Under the pieces are notes generated by a model. It had not been told where the DNA came from. It was given only the letters and a program-made list of their open reading frames with translations, and searched no databases. A stretch of 64,000 nucleotides of DNA from an uncultured Pelagibacteraceae bacterium (GTDB taxonomy: Bacteria > Pseudomonadota > Alphaproteobacteria > Pelagibacterales > Pelagibacteraceae), in contig CACJEG010000004.1 of the NCBI GenBank assembly GCA_902592375.1, positions 1 to 64,000 on the forward strand. The letters are read 5' to 3'. This document shows, in pieces, positions 28,487 through 38,615 of this stretch. The translations under genes were made by a program, and so were the position numbers. How positions within the stretch are numbered: position 1 is the first letter of the stretch; each line of letters starts with the position of its first letter.

Positions 28487-29050
28487 GTGAGCGTACAAAA
28501 TTTAATAATTTATAAGTTTACTACATTATATCAAATCCTTGATGAACTTGAATCAGATTTAAACTTTAATATAATCTTTGTAGATAATGAAAATTCTTTA
28601 AAAGATAAGATAAAAAATCTTAATTATTGTTTAGTATTATCAAATAAAAAATATTCAGGTATTAGCAACTTTTTTTTTTTAGACAAACTACCAATCAATA
28701 TATTTAAATTTATCGAAAAGATAAATATTGAATTTTTAAAACAACAATTTAATAGTCAATCAGAATTGAGAATAAATCAATATATAATTGATCTAAATTC
28801 AAGAGAATTGATATCGAGTAATTCAATACTTAAATTGACTGAGAAAGAAATTAATACAATTACTTATATATCAAAATCAAACAAACCGGTTAGCATTAAT
28901 GAATTACAAGAAAAAGTTTGGAGTTATCAATCTGATATAGAAACTCATACTGTTGAGACTCATATCTATAGGTTGAGAAAAAAAATCTTAAATACATTTA
29001 ATGATAACGAATTTATAATTAGCAAAAAAGATGGTTATCAAATCAAATAA
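28487..29050 (+). CDS. OmpR/PhoB-type winged-helix DNA-binding protein with degenerate receiver-like N-terminus
   Basis: A 187-aa protein from a GTG start at 28487, 12 bp from the divergent L,D-transpeptidase start. Residues about 95-187 form a Trans_reg_C winged helix: LTEKEINTITYI, VSINELQEKVW, ETHTVETHIYRLRKKI and KKDGYQIK are classical PhoB-like blocks. The first 90 residues are receiver-sized but I cannot find the phospho-acceptor Asp and Lys arrangement with confidence. It is probably phosphorylation-independent. The ArfA-like ORF follows 10 bp later. Confidence 0.82.
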   Translation: MSVQNLIIYKFTTLYQILDELESDLNFNIIFVDNENSLKDKIKNLNYCLVLSNKKYSGISNFFFLDKLPINIFKFIEKINIEFLKQQFNSQSELRINQYIIDLNSRELISSNSILKLTEKEINTITYISKSNKPVSINELQEKVWSYQSDIETHTVETHIYRLRKKILNTFNDNEFIISKKDGYQIK

Positions 29051-29060
29051 GAAAAACCCA

Positions 29061-29150
29061 ATGGCTAAAGACTTATTTACAAAAAAGTATAAGCCAAAAG
29101 TAGTTAAGCCAAAAAAAGGTAAGGGGAGTTTTAAAAGAAAAAAAATTTAA
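29061..29150 (+). CDS. Very small ORF resembling alternative ribosome-rescue factor A (ArfA) core
   Basis: A 29-codon ORF with ATG 29061-29063 and stop TAA 29148-29150, just after the winged-helix gene. The predicted product is highly basic: it begins MAKDLFTKK and contains KKGKGSFKRKK. This matches the conserved core of ArfA, D-x-L-F followed about 10 residues later by KKGKGSY-x-RK, which enters the empty mRNA channel of a stalled ribosome. It lacks the long N-terminal helix of E. coli ArfA and its hydrophobic tail. Assignment is by motif only. Confidence 0.6.
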   Translation: MAKDLFTKKYKPKVVKPKKGKGSFKRKKI

Positions 29151-29151
29151 G

Positions 29152-30081
29152 TTAAAGTCTTGCCCCAATTTGTTGTATTACTTTAGTTGACATTTCAGTA
29201 CCTTTTTCAAGACACTCTTTTGTAGATAATTTGTTAATGTACCCGTGTAAAAAACCAGCAGCAAAAAGATCGCCTGCACCTGTAAGATCAATAATTTTTA
29301 GATTTTTCTGTACATCACTTTCAATAACCTCATTACCATTAACTGCAATTGCTCCTTTTTCTCCTCTAGTTACAATCACTAATTTATTAAGTTGTTTTGA
29401 AAAGCTTATAACTTCATTAAAATTTTTCGCTTCAATTAATGAGGTAATTTCTTGTTCATTAGCGAAGGTTATATCAAGTTTGTTTTTAACTAAATTTAAA
29501 AAATGAGGTTTGTGTCTATCCACACAAAATAGATCAGAGAGTGACATAGCAACTTTGTTTGCATTATTTATTGCTTTATCAAAGGCTTTCTTAGGATCTC
29601 CTTCATCCCACAAGTAACCCTCTAAAAATATTATTTCACTTCTTTTAATAGCATCTGAATTAACATCATTTTCGTTTATTTTTCCTGCTGTTCCTAAAAA
29701 AGTACACATTGTTCTCTCTGAGTCTGGTGTTACCAATATTAAACATGTTCCAGTTGGTAATTGTTCTTTTTTTTTTGAATATAGGTATTCTACATTTTCT
29801 TTTTTTAAACCTTCCTCGTACTTACTCCCAAATTCATCATCAGAAACTTTTCCTATAAATCCAACTTTATCTCCAAGTTGTGATAATCCTACTATAGAGT
29901 TTGCCACTGAACCTCCAGAAACTGTTTTTTCGATTTTAAGATTTGTTAATAAACTTTTGAATTCACTTTCATCAAAAAATAATTTCATAGTACTTTTTGT
30001 GAGATTATTTTGCATAATAAAGCTGTCATCAACTTTACAAATTACATCCACAATTGCATTTCCTATTCCTAAAACTTTCAT
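29152..30081 (-). CDS. PfkB-family carbohydrate/nucleoside kinase (adenosine kinase-like)
   Basis: The start is set at 30081 (MKVLGIGNAIVDV), giving 309 aa; the longer ORF adds 8 residues. PfkB signatures are GGSVANSIVGLSQLG at the sugar/nucleoside site and the catalytic DLTGAGDLFAAGF with its Asp base. The N-terminal GNAIVD and overall similarity fit the alphaproteobacterial adenosine kinase-like group, but inosine-guanosine or sugar kinases cannot be excluded. It is 1 bp away from nth and ends 1 bp after the small ArfA-like ORF. Confidence 0.85.
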   Translation of the reverse strand: MKVLGIGNAIVDVICKVDDSFIMQNNLTKSTMKLFFDESEFKSLLTNLKIEKTVSGGSVANSIVGLSQLGDKVGFIGKVSDDEFGSKYEEGLKKENVEYLYSKKKEQLPTGTCLILVTPDSERTMCTFLGTAGKINENDVNSDAIKRSEIIFLEGYLWDEGDPKKAFDKAINNANKVAMSLSDLFCVDRHKPHFLNLVKNKLDITFANEQEITSLIEAKNFNEVISFSKQLNKLVIVTRGEKGAIAVNGNEVIESDVQKNLKIIDLTGAGDLFAAGFLHGYINKLSTKECLEKGTEMSTKVIQQIGARL

Positions 30082-30082
30082 A

Positions 30083-30736
30083 TTAAGCTTTTTTGGTAAT
30101 AACACTTTTTTTCCTATTTGGGTAGCAAGTAGTACAAATTTTACATTTTAGACCATAACAATCTCTTGCTTTACAATATTCTCTACCATAAAAAATTATT
30201 TGTAAATGAAGTTTAGACCAAGTTTTTTTAGGGAATATTCTTTTTAAATCTTTTTCAGTTTGAACCACATTTTTTCCATTTGTTAAACCCCATCTTTGTG
30301 CAAGTCTATGTATATGAGTGTCAACCGCAAAAGCTGGATATCCAAAGCCTTGAGACATTACTACGCTTGCAGTTTTGTGTCCTACACCAGGTAATTTTTC
30401 AAGTTCATCAAAGGTTTTAGGAACTTTACCTTTGTGTTTTTCTAACAATTGCTTTGACATTAAGTAAATGCTCTTAGCTTTTACTCTAAAAATACCAATT
30501 TTTTTAATTAATTTTTCAATTTTTTTTCTCCCTAATTTTACAAAGTGTTCCGGTTTATAGTATTTAGGATAGATATCTTTTGTTACATTGTTAACATTAG
30601 CATCAGTACATTGTGCAGAAAGCAGAACAGAAATTAATAGTGTAAAAGTATTTTTACTTTTTAAAGGAACAGGCGTTTTAGGATAAATTTTATTTAAAGT
30701 TTTAATGATAATTTTTGCTTTTTGTTTTTCATTCAT
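30083..30736 (-). CDS. nth: Endonuclease III (Nth), with unusual cysteine spacing
   Basis: Nth is the bifunctional glycosylase/AP lyase for oxidised pyrimidines. The 217-aa protein has SVLLSAQCTDANVN, the helix-hairpin-helix LPGVGHKTASVVM with the catalytic Lys, and the catalytic Asp in AVDTHIHRL. The C-terminal Fe-S region has five Cys spaced C-x4-C-x4-C-x2-C-x2-C instead of the textbook C-x6-C-x2-C-x5-C, so cluster binding here needs checking. It shares one base with dapB. Confidence 0.94.
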   Translation of the reverse strand: MNEKQKAKIIIKTLNKIYPKTPVPLKSKNTFTLLISVLLSAQCTDANVNNVTKDIYPKYYKPEHFVKLGRKKIEKLIKKIGIFRVKAKSIYLMSKQLLEKHKGKVPKTFDELEKLPGVGHKTASVVMSQGFGYPAFAVDTHIHRLAQRWGLTNGKNVVQTEKDLKRIFPKKTWSKLHLQIIFYGREYCKARDCYGLKCKICTTCYPNRKKSVITKKA

Positions 30737-31512
30737 TATGAAAAATTAAGCAAGTCTCTCATAGAGTATAAACCTGGTTTTTTTTTCATTAACCATTTAG
30801 AGGCAGTTAAAGCTCCATCCGAGTAAAGTGTTCTATCAAAAGCTTCATGGTTTAATGTAATTATTTCTTTTCCACTTGAGAATTTTACTTCATGTTCTCC
30901 TATAATCTCACCTTTTCTAATTGAGTTAAAATTAATTTTTTTTCCATAAGGAAAAGATTTTTTATTCAAGAATTTTTTACCAATTAAGTTATATAAATTT
31001 CTATTTTTTCCATCGGCAATTCCTTTACCAAGCATTAACGCAGTACCGGATGGATAGTCTTTTTTATGCTTGTGATGTACCTCAAATATCTTACTTAGGT
31101 AATCATCGTTTAATGATTTTGAAGCAATCTCGGTCAAATACATCAATAAATTTACACCCAGGCTCATATTGCCAGCTTTTAAAATGGGTATTTTTTTTGA
31201 ATATTTTTTAATTTGATTTTCTTGGCTTCTATTAAATCCAGTAGTACCAATTACTACTTTTTTCCTAAGTTTTGAAGCTATTTTGAGTATTTCAAGAGTA
31301 CAATTTGGTACTGTAAAATCAATAATAACATCAGTTTTTTTAAAAGCTTTCTCAGAATTTAACTCGGGTTTAACTCCATTAAACTTTTTATTTATCAATC
31401 TATTTTCTGTAAGTGTAACTAGTTTAAAGTTTTTATTTTTCTTTGAAGACTTGATTAATTGCTGGCCCATCCTTCCCATGCAACCAGAAATAGCTAAATT
31501 AATTTTTTTCAT
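30736..31512 (-). CDS. dapB: 4-hydroxy-tetrahydrodipicolinate reductase DapB
   Basis: DapB makes tetrahydrodipicolinate for lysine and meso-diaminopimelate synthesis. The 258-aa protein shows the nucleotide-binding SGCMGRMGQQL, the DFTVPNCTLE segment, GTTGFNRSQ, and the catalytic/substrate block EVHHKHKKDYPSGTALML. It sits between dnaJ and nth on the same strand, 36 bp after dnaJ. Confidence 0.95.
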   Translation of the reverse strand: MKKINLAISGCMGRMGQQLIKSSKKNKNFKLVTLTENRLINKKFNGVKPELNSEKAFKKTDVIIDFTVPNCTLEILKIASKLRKKVVIGTTGFNRSQENQIKKYSKKIPILKAGNMSLGVNLLMYLTEIASKSLNDDYLSKIFEVHHKHKKDYPSGTALMLGKGIADGKNRNLYNLIGKKFLNKKSFPYGKKINFNSIRKGEIIGEHEVKFSSGKEIITLNHEAFDRTLYSDGALTASKWLMKKKPGLYSMRDLLNFS

Positions 31513-31548
31513 TTAGATAATATTAACCTTTTTTAAAAGATTAGTCTT

Positions 31549-32676
31549 TTAGTTTTTCCAGAAATCTTTTGCTTTTTGAAAAAATTTTTTAATACTTGGA
31601 TTTGACTTATCGTTTTCAATTTCTCTAAATTGCTCTAATAATTCTTTTTGTTTTTTATTTAAATATACAGGCACCTCTGTTTTAACTTGAACATATAAGT
31701 CTCCAAAATCACCTCTTCTCATAAATGGCATTCCTTTACCTTTTAATCTAAATTGTTTACCACTCTGAGTTCCATCAGGAATTTTTATTTTTGCTTTTCC
31801 ACCATCAATAGTAGGAATTTCAATGGTCGTTCCTAAAGCTGCATCAGCTAGGGAAAGAGGGAATTCAAAAAATAAATTTTCGTCTGATCTTTTAAATAAG
31901 TTATGTGAATTAACATTAATAAACAAATATAGATCTCCTGTTGCTCCACCTCTAGTTCCGGCTTCACCTTTTCCTGCAAGTCTTATTCTTGTTCCGTCAT
32001 CTACACCTTTTGGAATTGTTACAGATATTCTTTTAGATGCTTGTTTTTTACCCTGACCATTACAATCATTACATGGGTTAGTAATTTCTTCTCCATTTCC
32101 ATTACATTGAGGACAAGTTTGTTGAACAGTAAAGAAACCTTGATTAGATCTTATTCTTCCATTACCTCCGCAATATGAGCATCTATCTGGAGAATAACCT
32201 GGTCTTGATCCATTACCTTTGCAAGTCCCACATTGTTCAGATGTAGAAAATTTAATATCTTGTTTTTTTCCATGATAAGCTTCTTCAAGAGAAATTGATA
32301 AATCATACCTTAAGTCAGAACCTCTATTATTAGATTTTCTACTTCTTGATCTTCCACCTCCTCCAAAATCACCAAAGAAATCCTCAAAAATATCTGAGAA
32401 ATCCGCACCACTGAAACCACCAAAGCCACCACCTGATCTACCGCCACCGTTTTCAAATGCGGCGTGACCAAAATTATCGTAGTTTTGCTTTTTTTCTTTA
32501 TCTGAAAGTATTCCGTAAGCTTCACTGGCTTCTTTGAATTTTTCTTCCGCTTTGGAATCTCCTGGATTTTTATCAGGATGATACTTAACAGCTAATTTCC
32601 TATATGCGGATTTTAATTCTTCTGGGCTCGCGCTTTTGTTAACGCCTAGGACATCATAATAGTCTCTTTTAGCCAT
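31549..32676 (-). CDS. dnaJ: Chaperone protein DnaJ
   Basis: DnaJ is the Hsp40 co-chaperone of DnaK. I use the second of two adjacent ATGs ([14 protein letters not shown]), giving 375 aa. The J domain carries HPD in KYHPDKNPG; a Gly/Phe-rich linker follows; four zinc-finger repeats are [24 protein letters not shown] and CNDCNGQG; the C-terminal substrate domains are complete. It follows dnaK closely, with grpE-dnaK-dnaJ all on the minus strand. Confidence 0.97.
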   Translation of the reverse strand: MAKRDYYDVLGVNKSASPEELKSAYRKLAVKYHPDKNPGDSKAEEKFKEASEAYGILSDKEKKQNYDNFGHAAFENGGGRSGGGFGGFSGADFSDIFEDFFGDFGGGGRSRSRKSNNRGSDLRYDLSISLEEAYHGKKQDIKFSTSEQCGTCKGNGSRPGYSPDRCSYCGGNGRIRSNQGFFTVQQTCPQCNGNGEEITNPCNDCNGQGKKQASKRISVTIPKGVDDGTRIRLAGKGEAGTRGGATGDLYLFINVNSHNLFKRSDENLFFEFPLSLADAALGTTIEIPTIDGGKAKIKIPDGTQSGKQFRLKGKGMPFMRRGDFGDLYVQVKTEVPVYLNKKQKELLEQFREIENDKSNPSIKKFFQKAKDFWKN

Positions 32677-32705
32677 CAAATTACCCCAGACAATTAAATG
32701 TCAGT

Positions 32706-34635
<1,930 letters not shown>

Positions 34636-34657
34636 AATTTAATGTCTCTCTCTCGTC

Positions 34658-34685
34658 ATATAGGGTTTAAATGTGAAACTACAAG
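34658..34685 (-). promoter_or_regulatory. Sigma-32-like promoter of dnaK
   Basis: Reading the minus strand, CTTGTA (-35) is followed after 16 bp by CTATATGA (-10), within the 62-bp grpE-dnaK gap and about 25 bp before the dnaK start. This fits the alphaproteobacterial RpoH pattern (CTTG-N17/18-CYTAT-N-T). It would let dnaKJ be induced separately from grpE. Confidence 0.6.
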
Positions 34686-34697
34686 TTGATCTCATAA

Positions 34698-35357
34698 TTA
34701 TTTATTTTCTGAATTTTCCTTATTTTCCTCAGTTTTTTCTTCTTTTGTTGTAATTTTTTTTGACACCCCCACTAAAGAAGGTCTAAGTAATCTATCTTTT
34801 ATTGTAAAACCTTTTTGAATTTCCTGGATTATTGTTCCAGGTTCTTTTGAATCATCTTCTATCTCCATCATTGCTTGATGAAAGTTTGGATCTAGTTTTT
34901 TGTTAAGGCTATCAATTGGTTTGATGTTATTTTTTTCAAATATTGAGATTAGATCTTTTTTAATAATGTCCAAATGTTCTAATGTTTTTTTTAATGCTTC
35001 AGTTTCTTTTAACTTATCGTCACTTTCAAGAACATGTTTCGATCGATCCAAGTTATCAATCAAATTTAATGCTTCTTTAGCAAAACTATAGCCACCATAT
35101 TCAAAAGCATCCTCTTTTTCTTTTTCAAACCTTCTTCTTTGATTTTCCATTTCAGCAAAAGTTCTTGCCACTTTATCTTCAAGTTCAGCAATTTTTTCTT
35201 CTGGAGTTGGTTCCTTGATTTCTTCTTTAGGTTCTTGGTCTGTTTCTTGCTTATTTTCTTCGACTAAATTTTCTTCAGGCCTCTCATTTTCTTTTTCTTT
35301 TATTGTATCCTGTTTTTGATCCGCAGAAGTGCTATTTTGGTTTTCTTCTTTTTCCAT
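34698..35357 (-). CDS. grpE: Nucleotide exchange factor GrpE
   Basis: GrpE releases ADP from DnaK. The 219-aa protein has a long acidic, Glu/Lys-rich N-terminal stretch of about 60 residues, a coiled-coil region, and the conserved beta-domain blocks KLDPNFHQAMMEIEDDSKEPGTI and LRPSLVGVSKK. The order grpE-dnaK-dnaJ on one strand is a complete Hsp70 set. A heat-shock-like promoter lies in the 36-bp gap to the divergent rdgB. Confidence 0.95.
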   Translation of the reverse strand: MEKEENQNSTSADQKQDTIKEKENERPEENLVEENKQETDQEPKEEIKEPTPEEKIAELEDKVARTFAEMENQRRRFEKEKEDAFEYGGYSFAKEALNLIDNLDRSKHVLESDDKLKETEALKKTLEHLDIIKKDLISIFEKNNIKPIDSLNKKLDPNFHQAMMEIEDDSKEPGTIIQEIQKGFTIKDRLLRPSLVGVSKKITTKEEKTEENKENSENK

Positions 35358-35363
35358 AGCCTC

Positions 35364-35393
35364 TTATATGGTAAGGATTTTAGTAATTTCTAG
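35364..35393 (-). promoter_or_regulatory. Possible sigma-32-like promoter of grpE
   Basis: On the minus strand CTAGAA (one mismatch to CTTGAA) is separated by 16 bp from CCATATAA, with the -10 element about 7 bp before the grpE ATG. As with hslV this would give an almost leaderless transcript. It fills nearly all of the 36-bp gap to rdgB. Confidence 0.45.
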
Positions 35394-35996
35394 ATGTCTA
35401 AACCAAAAATATATAAATTACTCATTGGGACTAATAACAGGGGCAAATTAAAAGAAATCAAGAGTTTATTGCCAAAAAAGATCAAAATACACTCTACATC
35501 TGAATTTAATTTAAAAAGTCCAGTTGAAAATGGCAAAACATTTAAAGAAAACTCATTAATTAAATCCAAATATTTTTCAAAAAAAACAGGGTTAATTTGT
35601 TTAGCTGATGACTCGGGCCTAGAGATAGATTTTTTAGATAAAAGTCCTGGAATTTATTCTGCTCGTTGGGGAGGAAAACATGGAGATTTTAGTAAAGCTA
35701 TCAGAAAAGTTTATAGAGAGCTTAATAAAAAAGACAAAAATTGGAAAAACAAAAAAATAAAAGCTAGATTTATTTGTGCACTTTCTATTTCATACTTAAA
35801 TAAAAAAATTGCATGTGTATTAGGAAAAGCTGAGGGTCATATTTCACATGAAGCAAAAGGAAAAAATGGATTTGGTTATGATCCAATTTTTATTCCTCTA
35901 AGAAAAAGAAAAACTTTTGGAGAAATGAAGCCGTCTCAAAAATATAAGATGGATCATAGATTTCAGGCTTTTAAAAAAATTAAAAAATTTCTATAA
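35394..35996 (+). CDS. rdgB: Non-canonical purine NTP pyrophosphatase RdgB/HAM1
   Basis: RdgB hydrolyses dITP/XTP to keep deaminated purines out of DNA and RNA. The 200-aa protein has LIGTNNRGKLKEI at the N-terminus, LADDSGLEIDFL with the catalytic Asp, YSARWGGKHG, and the C-terminal GFGYDPIFIP and MDHRFQAFKK blocks. Its last 17 bp overlap the convergent LpoA-like gene. Confidence 0.95.
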   Translation: MSKPKIYKLLIGTNNRGKLKEIKSLLPKKIKIHSTSEFNLKSPVENGKTFKENSLIKSKYFSKKTGLICLADDSGLEIDFLDKSPGIYSARWGGKHGDFSKAIRKVYRELNKKDKNWKNKKIKARFICALSISYLNKKIACVLGKAEGHISHEAKGKNGFGYDPIFIPLRKRKTFGEMKPSQKYKMDHRFQAFKKIKKFL

Positions 35997-37134
35997 GTTT
36001 TTGATCTTCAATTTTATAAAAATTTAATCTGTGATTAATTTTATTATTTTTGATATCAAAAATTCCAATTTTTCCTTTGAATGAATTTTTTCTCTTAAAA
36101 ATTTTATTTAAGCTATCTTTATTTGAGTTTAGCGATAAATAATAAACTAAGCCAACAAGATCATAACTCAATAGAGATAAATGAGTAGGATCTTTATTAA
36201 ATGCATTAAAGTATTTTATTTTGTAGCTATCAAAATTTTCTTTATTTATTGATGGATAATATAATGGTTGAATATCAGTTTCGTTCAATAAAGTTTCATC
36301 GAACCATTGATTTAAAGTTATAAAATATTTATTTTTAGGAAGTACGTCAGTATATAAAAGTGATGTAGATACACTTTTCAGACTTTCATCAAAATCTGCA
36401 ATTACGACTGCATCAAAATTTAAACCACCTAAAGTGTATCTTTTTTCAAGTCTTTTTATTTTTTTTTCTTTATTTGGATCATCTGAATTTTTTATCCTTT
36501 TTATTTCATCCTCTAAATTTTGCTTTCTTATTCTGTAGTTTGTAATTTCCTCTATTTGTTTTGTTAGTTTTGTAGGCTCTATATTATATTCGTAATCTTT
36601 ATAAATTTTAATTTTTGAATTTTTCATTCCTCTTTTAACTTCAAATTCATAATCTTGGATTGGTGTTAAAAGAATAGTTCTTTGTATTTGATTTGTTTCT
36701 AAAAATTTTTTTATTGTATTAAATTGTGATGTAGAATTAATACCAGCAGAGATTACATTTTTTGGAAGATCTAAAGTTTTATTTGTTAATGATAAAAAAG
36801 TTAAATCCTTCATTTCATCTAAATAAGTTAAGCTTTCATAGAACACAGGGCCTATAATAATTTTTATCCCCATTTCACTTAATTCAAATGCTGATTTTAA
36901 AGTTTGGTTAGCTTTAGTTGCTGTATCTTTTGGATAGATTTCTATCAGATCATTATCAATATCTTTGACAGCTAATCCAACTGCTTTAATGATTGATTCT
37001 CCAATCTCCTTATTTTCTCCTGACATAGGTACCAATAATCCAATTTTGATTTTTTCTTGAGCATTAACATTTGGAAAAAACAGAAAGTAAAAACTTAAAA
37101 TAATAAAATAAATAATTTTAATTAATTTAATCAT
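35980..37134 (-). CDS. Penicillin-binding protein activator (LpoA/LppC-like, periplasmic-binding fold)
   Basis: The start is set at 37134 (MIKLIKIIYFIIL), giving 384 aa with a signal peptide ending near NVNAQEK; no lipobox Cys is visible. The mature protein begins KIKIGLLVPMSGENKEIGESI, the start of a type I periplasmic-binding fold as in LppC/LpoA, and contains VVIADFDESL and LSYDLVGLVYYLS. Divergence from rsmI mirrors the E. coli yraL-yraM (rsmI-lpoA) pairing, supporting a role in activating peptidoglycan synthases, though an amino acid-binding role is possible. Confidence 0.78.
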   Translation of the reverse strand: MIKLIKIIYFIILSFYFLFFPNVNAQEKIKIGLLVPMSGENKEIGESIIKAVGLAVKDIDNDLIEIYPKDTATKANQTLKSAFELSEMGIKIIIGPVFYESLTYLDEMKDLTFLSLTNKTLDLPKNVISAGINSTSQFNTIKKFLETNQIQRTILLTPIQDYEFEVKRGMKNSKIKIYKDYEYNIEPTKLTKQIEEITNYRIRKQNLEDEIKRIKNSDDPNKEKKIKRLEKRYTLGGLNFDAVVIADFDESLKSVSTSLLYTDVLPKNKYFITLNQWFDETLLNETDIQPLYYPSINKENFDSYKIKYFNAFNKDPTHLSLLSYDLVGLVYYLSLNSNKDSLNKIFKRKNSFKGKIGIFDIKNNKINHRLNFYKIEDQKLIEIF

Positions 37135-37168
37135 TTTGATGTTAATATAATATTTTTTAAGCTGAATT

Positions 37169-38032
37169 ATGATCATAAAACCACAATTTAAATTAAAAGA
37201 ATACGAAAATGGTCTTTATTTGGTATCAACTCCTTTAGGAAATTTAAAAGATATAACTTTAAGAGCAATTGAAGTTTTACAGCAGTCTCATTACATTTTA
37301 TGTGAAGATACTCGTGTTTCTAAAAACCTTTTAGATAAATATCAAATAAAATCAAAATTAATTTCAAATCATAAATTTAATGAAAAAAAAAATGTAGTAA
37401 AAATTATTGAATATCTAAAATCTGGAAAAATAATTTCTTTGATATCAGATGCTGGTACGCCTATTATTTCTGATCCCGGTTCAATTTTAGTTAATGAGTG
37501 TATTAATAACGAGATTAAAATATTCCCGATTCCTGGACCTTCGGCTGTTGCCGCAGCTGTTTCAATTAGTGGTTTTTCAGATAAATTTTTATTTTGTGGT
37601 TTTTTCCCAGATAAAAAACAGCAATTATCTAATGAATTAAAAAAATTCTCAGAATTTGAAAATTCTTTAGTTTTTTTTATTTCTCCAAAAAAAATTAATA
37701 AAATCATACCTGAAATAAAAAAGAATTTTGCAGGCAGAAAGATAGTTTTTTGTAGAGAAATTACAAAAATATACGAAGAATTTATTAGAAAAAATGTTGA
37801 TGAATTAGAATTATTTGAAAAAGAACCAAAAGGTGAGCTTACAGTTGTTATTTCTGAAAAAAAAATAAATAAAAATTTATCTGAAAAATTAACTGAATCA
37901 GATATGAATATAATAAAAAAAATGATTAATAAATTATCTACTAAAGAAATTACTGAAATTTTAAGTCAGAGTACTAATGTTCCTAAAAAAGAAATATATA
38001 ATTATTGTTTAGAATTAAAAAATGAAAAATAA
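37169..38032 (+). CDS. rsmI: 16S rRNA (cytidine-1402-2'-O)-methyltransferase RsmI
   Basis: RsmI methylates the ribose of C1402 in the ribosomal decoding centre. The 287-aa protein carries the TP-methylase signatures LYLVSTPLGNLKDITLRA, CEDTRVSKNLL, LISDAGTPIISDPG and FPIPGPSAVAAAVS. It is divergent from the LpoA-like gene and overlaps the BON-domain lipoprotein gene by 11 bp. Confidence 0.96.
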   Translation: MIIKPQFKLKEYENGLYLVSTPLGNLKDITLRAIEVLQQSHYILCEDTRVSKNLLDKYQIKSKLISNHKFNEKKNVVKIIEYLKSGKIISLISDAGTPIISDPGSILVNECINNEIKIFPIPGPSAVAAAVSISGFSDKFLFCGFFPDKKQQLSNELKKFSEFENSLVFFISPKKINKIIPEIKKNFAGRKIVFCREITKIYEEFIRKNVDELELFEKEPKGELTVVISEKKINKNLSEKLTESDMNIIKKMINKLSTKEITEILSQSTNVPKKEIYNYCLELKNEK

Positions 38033-38615
38033 ATTACTAATTTTAATATTCGTAAGTTTTATTTTAGCTGGATGTGTTGGAGTTGGTTCCAAAGGTCTTT
38101 TTGGAACTGGTGTTTCAGTTGCTTTAGATCCAAGAACAGTTGGTACTCAAATAGATGACTCAATTATGGAAAAAAGCATAGGTGCAAAAATCTTATCTAG
38201 AGATAAAAAATATCTTTTAACAGTAAAAACTAAAGTTATAGATGGGAGAATTTTTGTAACTGGAAAAGTAGACAGTCCAGAAGAAAAATTAATGATTACC
38301 AAATTAGCATGGGAAACTAAAGGTGCTAGATCTGTTAGAAATGATATTAAAATTAAGGAAGAGTTTAACTTTCAACAATCCGCAAAAGATTTATTGATTA
38401 CATCTCAACTTAGAACAGCTATAATTGTAAATAAAAATATTAAGGCAACCAATTATCAAATAGATACTTATAAAAAGAAAATTTATATTTATGGAATTGC
38501 TTTAACATCAGAAGAAAAGGATCTAGTTATAAGTGAAGCAAAAGAAATACTTGATGTTGAAGATGTGATTGCCAGTATTATTCTTGTTGAAGATTTAAGA
38601 ATTCAAAGAGAATAA
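38022..38615 (+). CDS. BON-domain lipoprotein (DolP/OsmY type)
   Basis: A 197-aa predicted outer membrane lipoprotein: signal peptide with lipobox ILAGC (Cys about residue 18), then two BON domains, the first around LLTVKTKVIDGRIFVTGKV and the second around YQIDTYKKKIYIYGIALTSEEK. The rsmI-lpoA-(yraN)-(diaA)-dolP neighbourhood of enterobacteria is partly kept here, so a DolP-like role in envelope integrity is likely. Confidence 0.86.
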   Translation: MKNKLLILIFVSFILAGCVGVGSKGLFGTGVSVALDPRTVGTQIDDSIMEKSIGAKILSRDKKYLLTVKTKVIDGRIFVTGKVDSPEEKLMITKLAWETKGARSVRNDIKIKEEFNFQQSAKDLLITSQLRTAIIVNKNIKATNYQIDTYKKKIYIYGIALTSEEKDLVISEAKEILDVEDVIASIILVEDLRIQRE

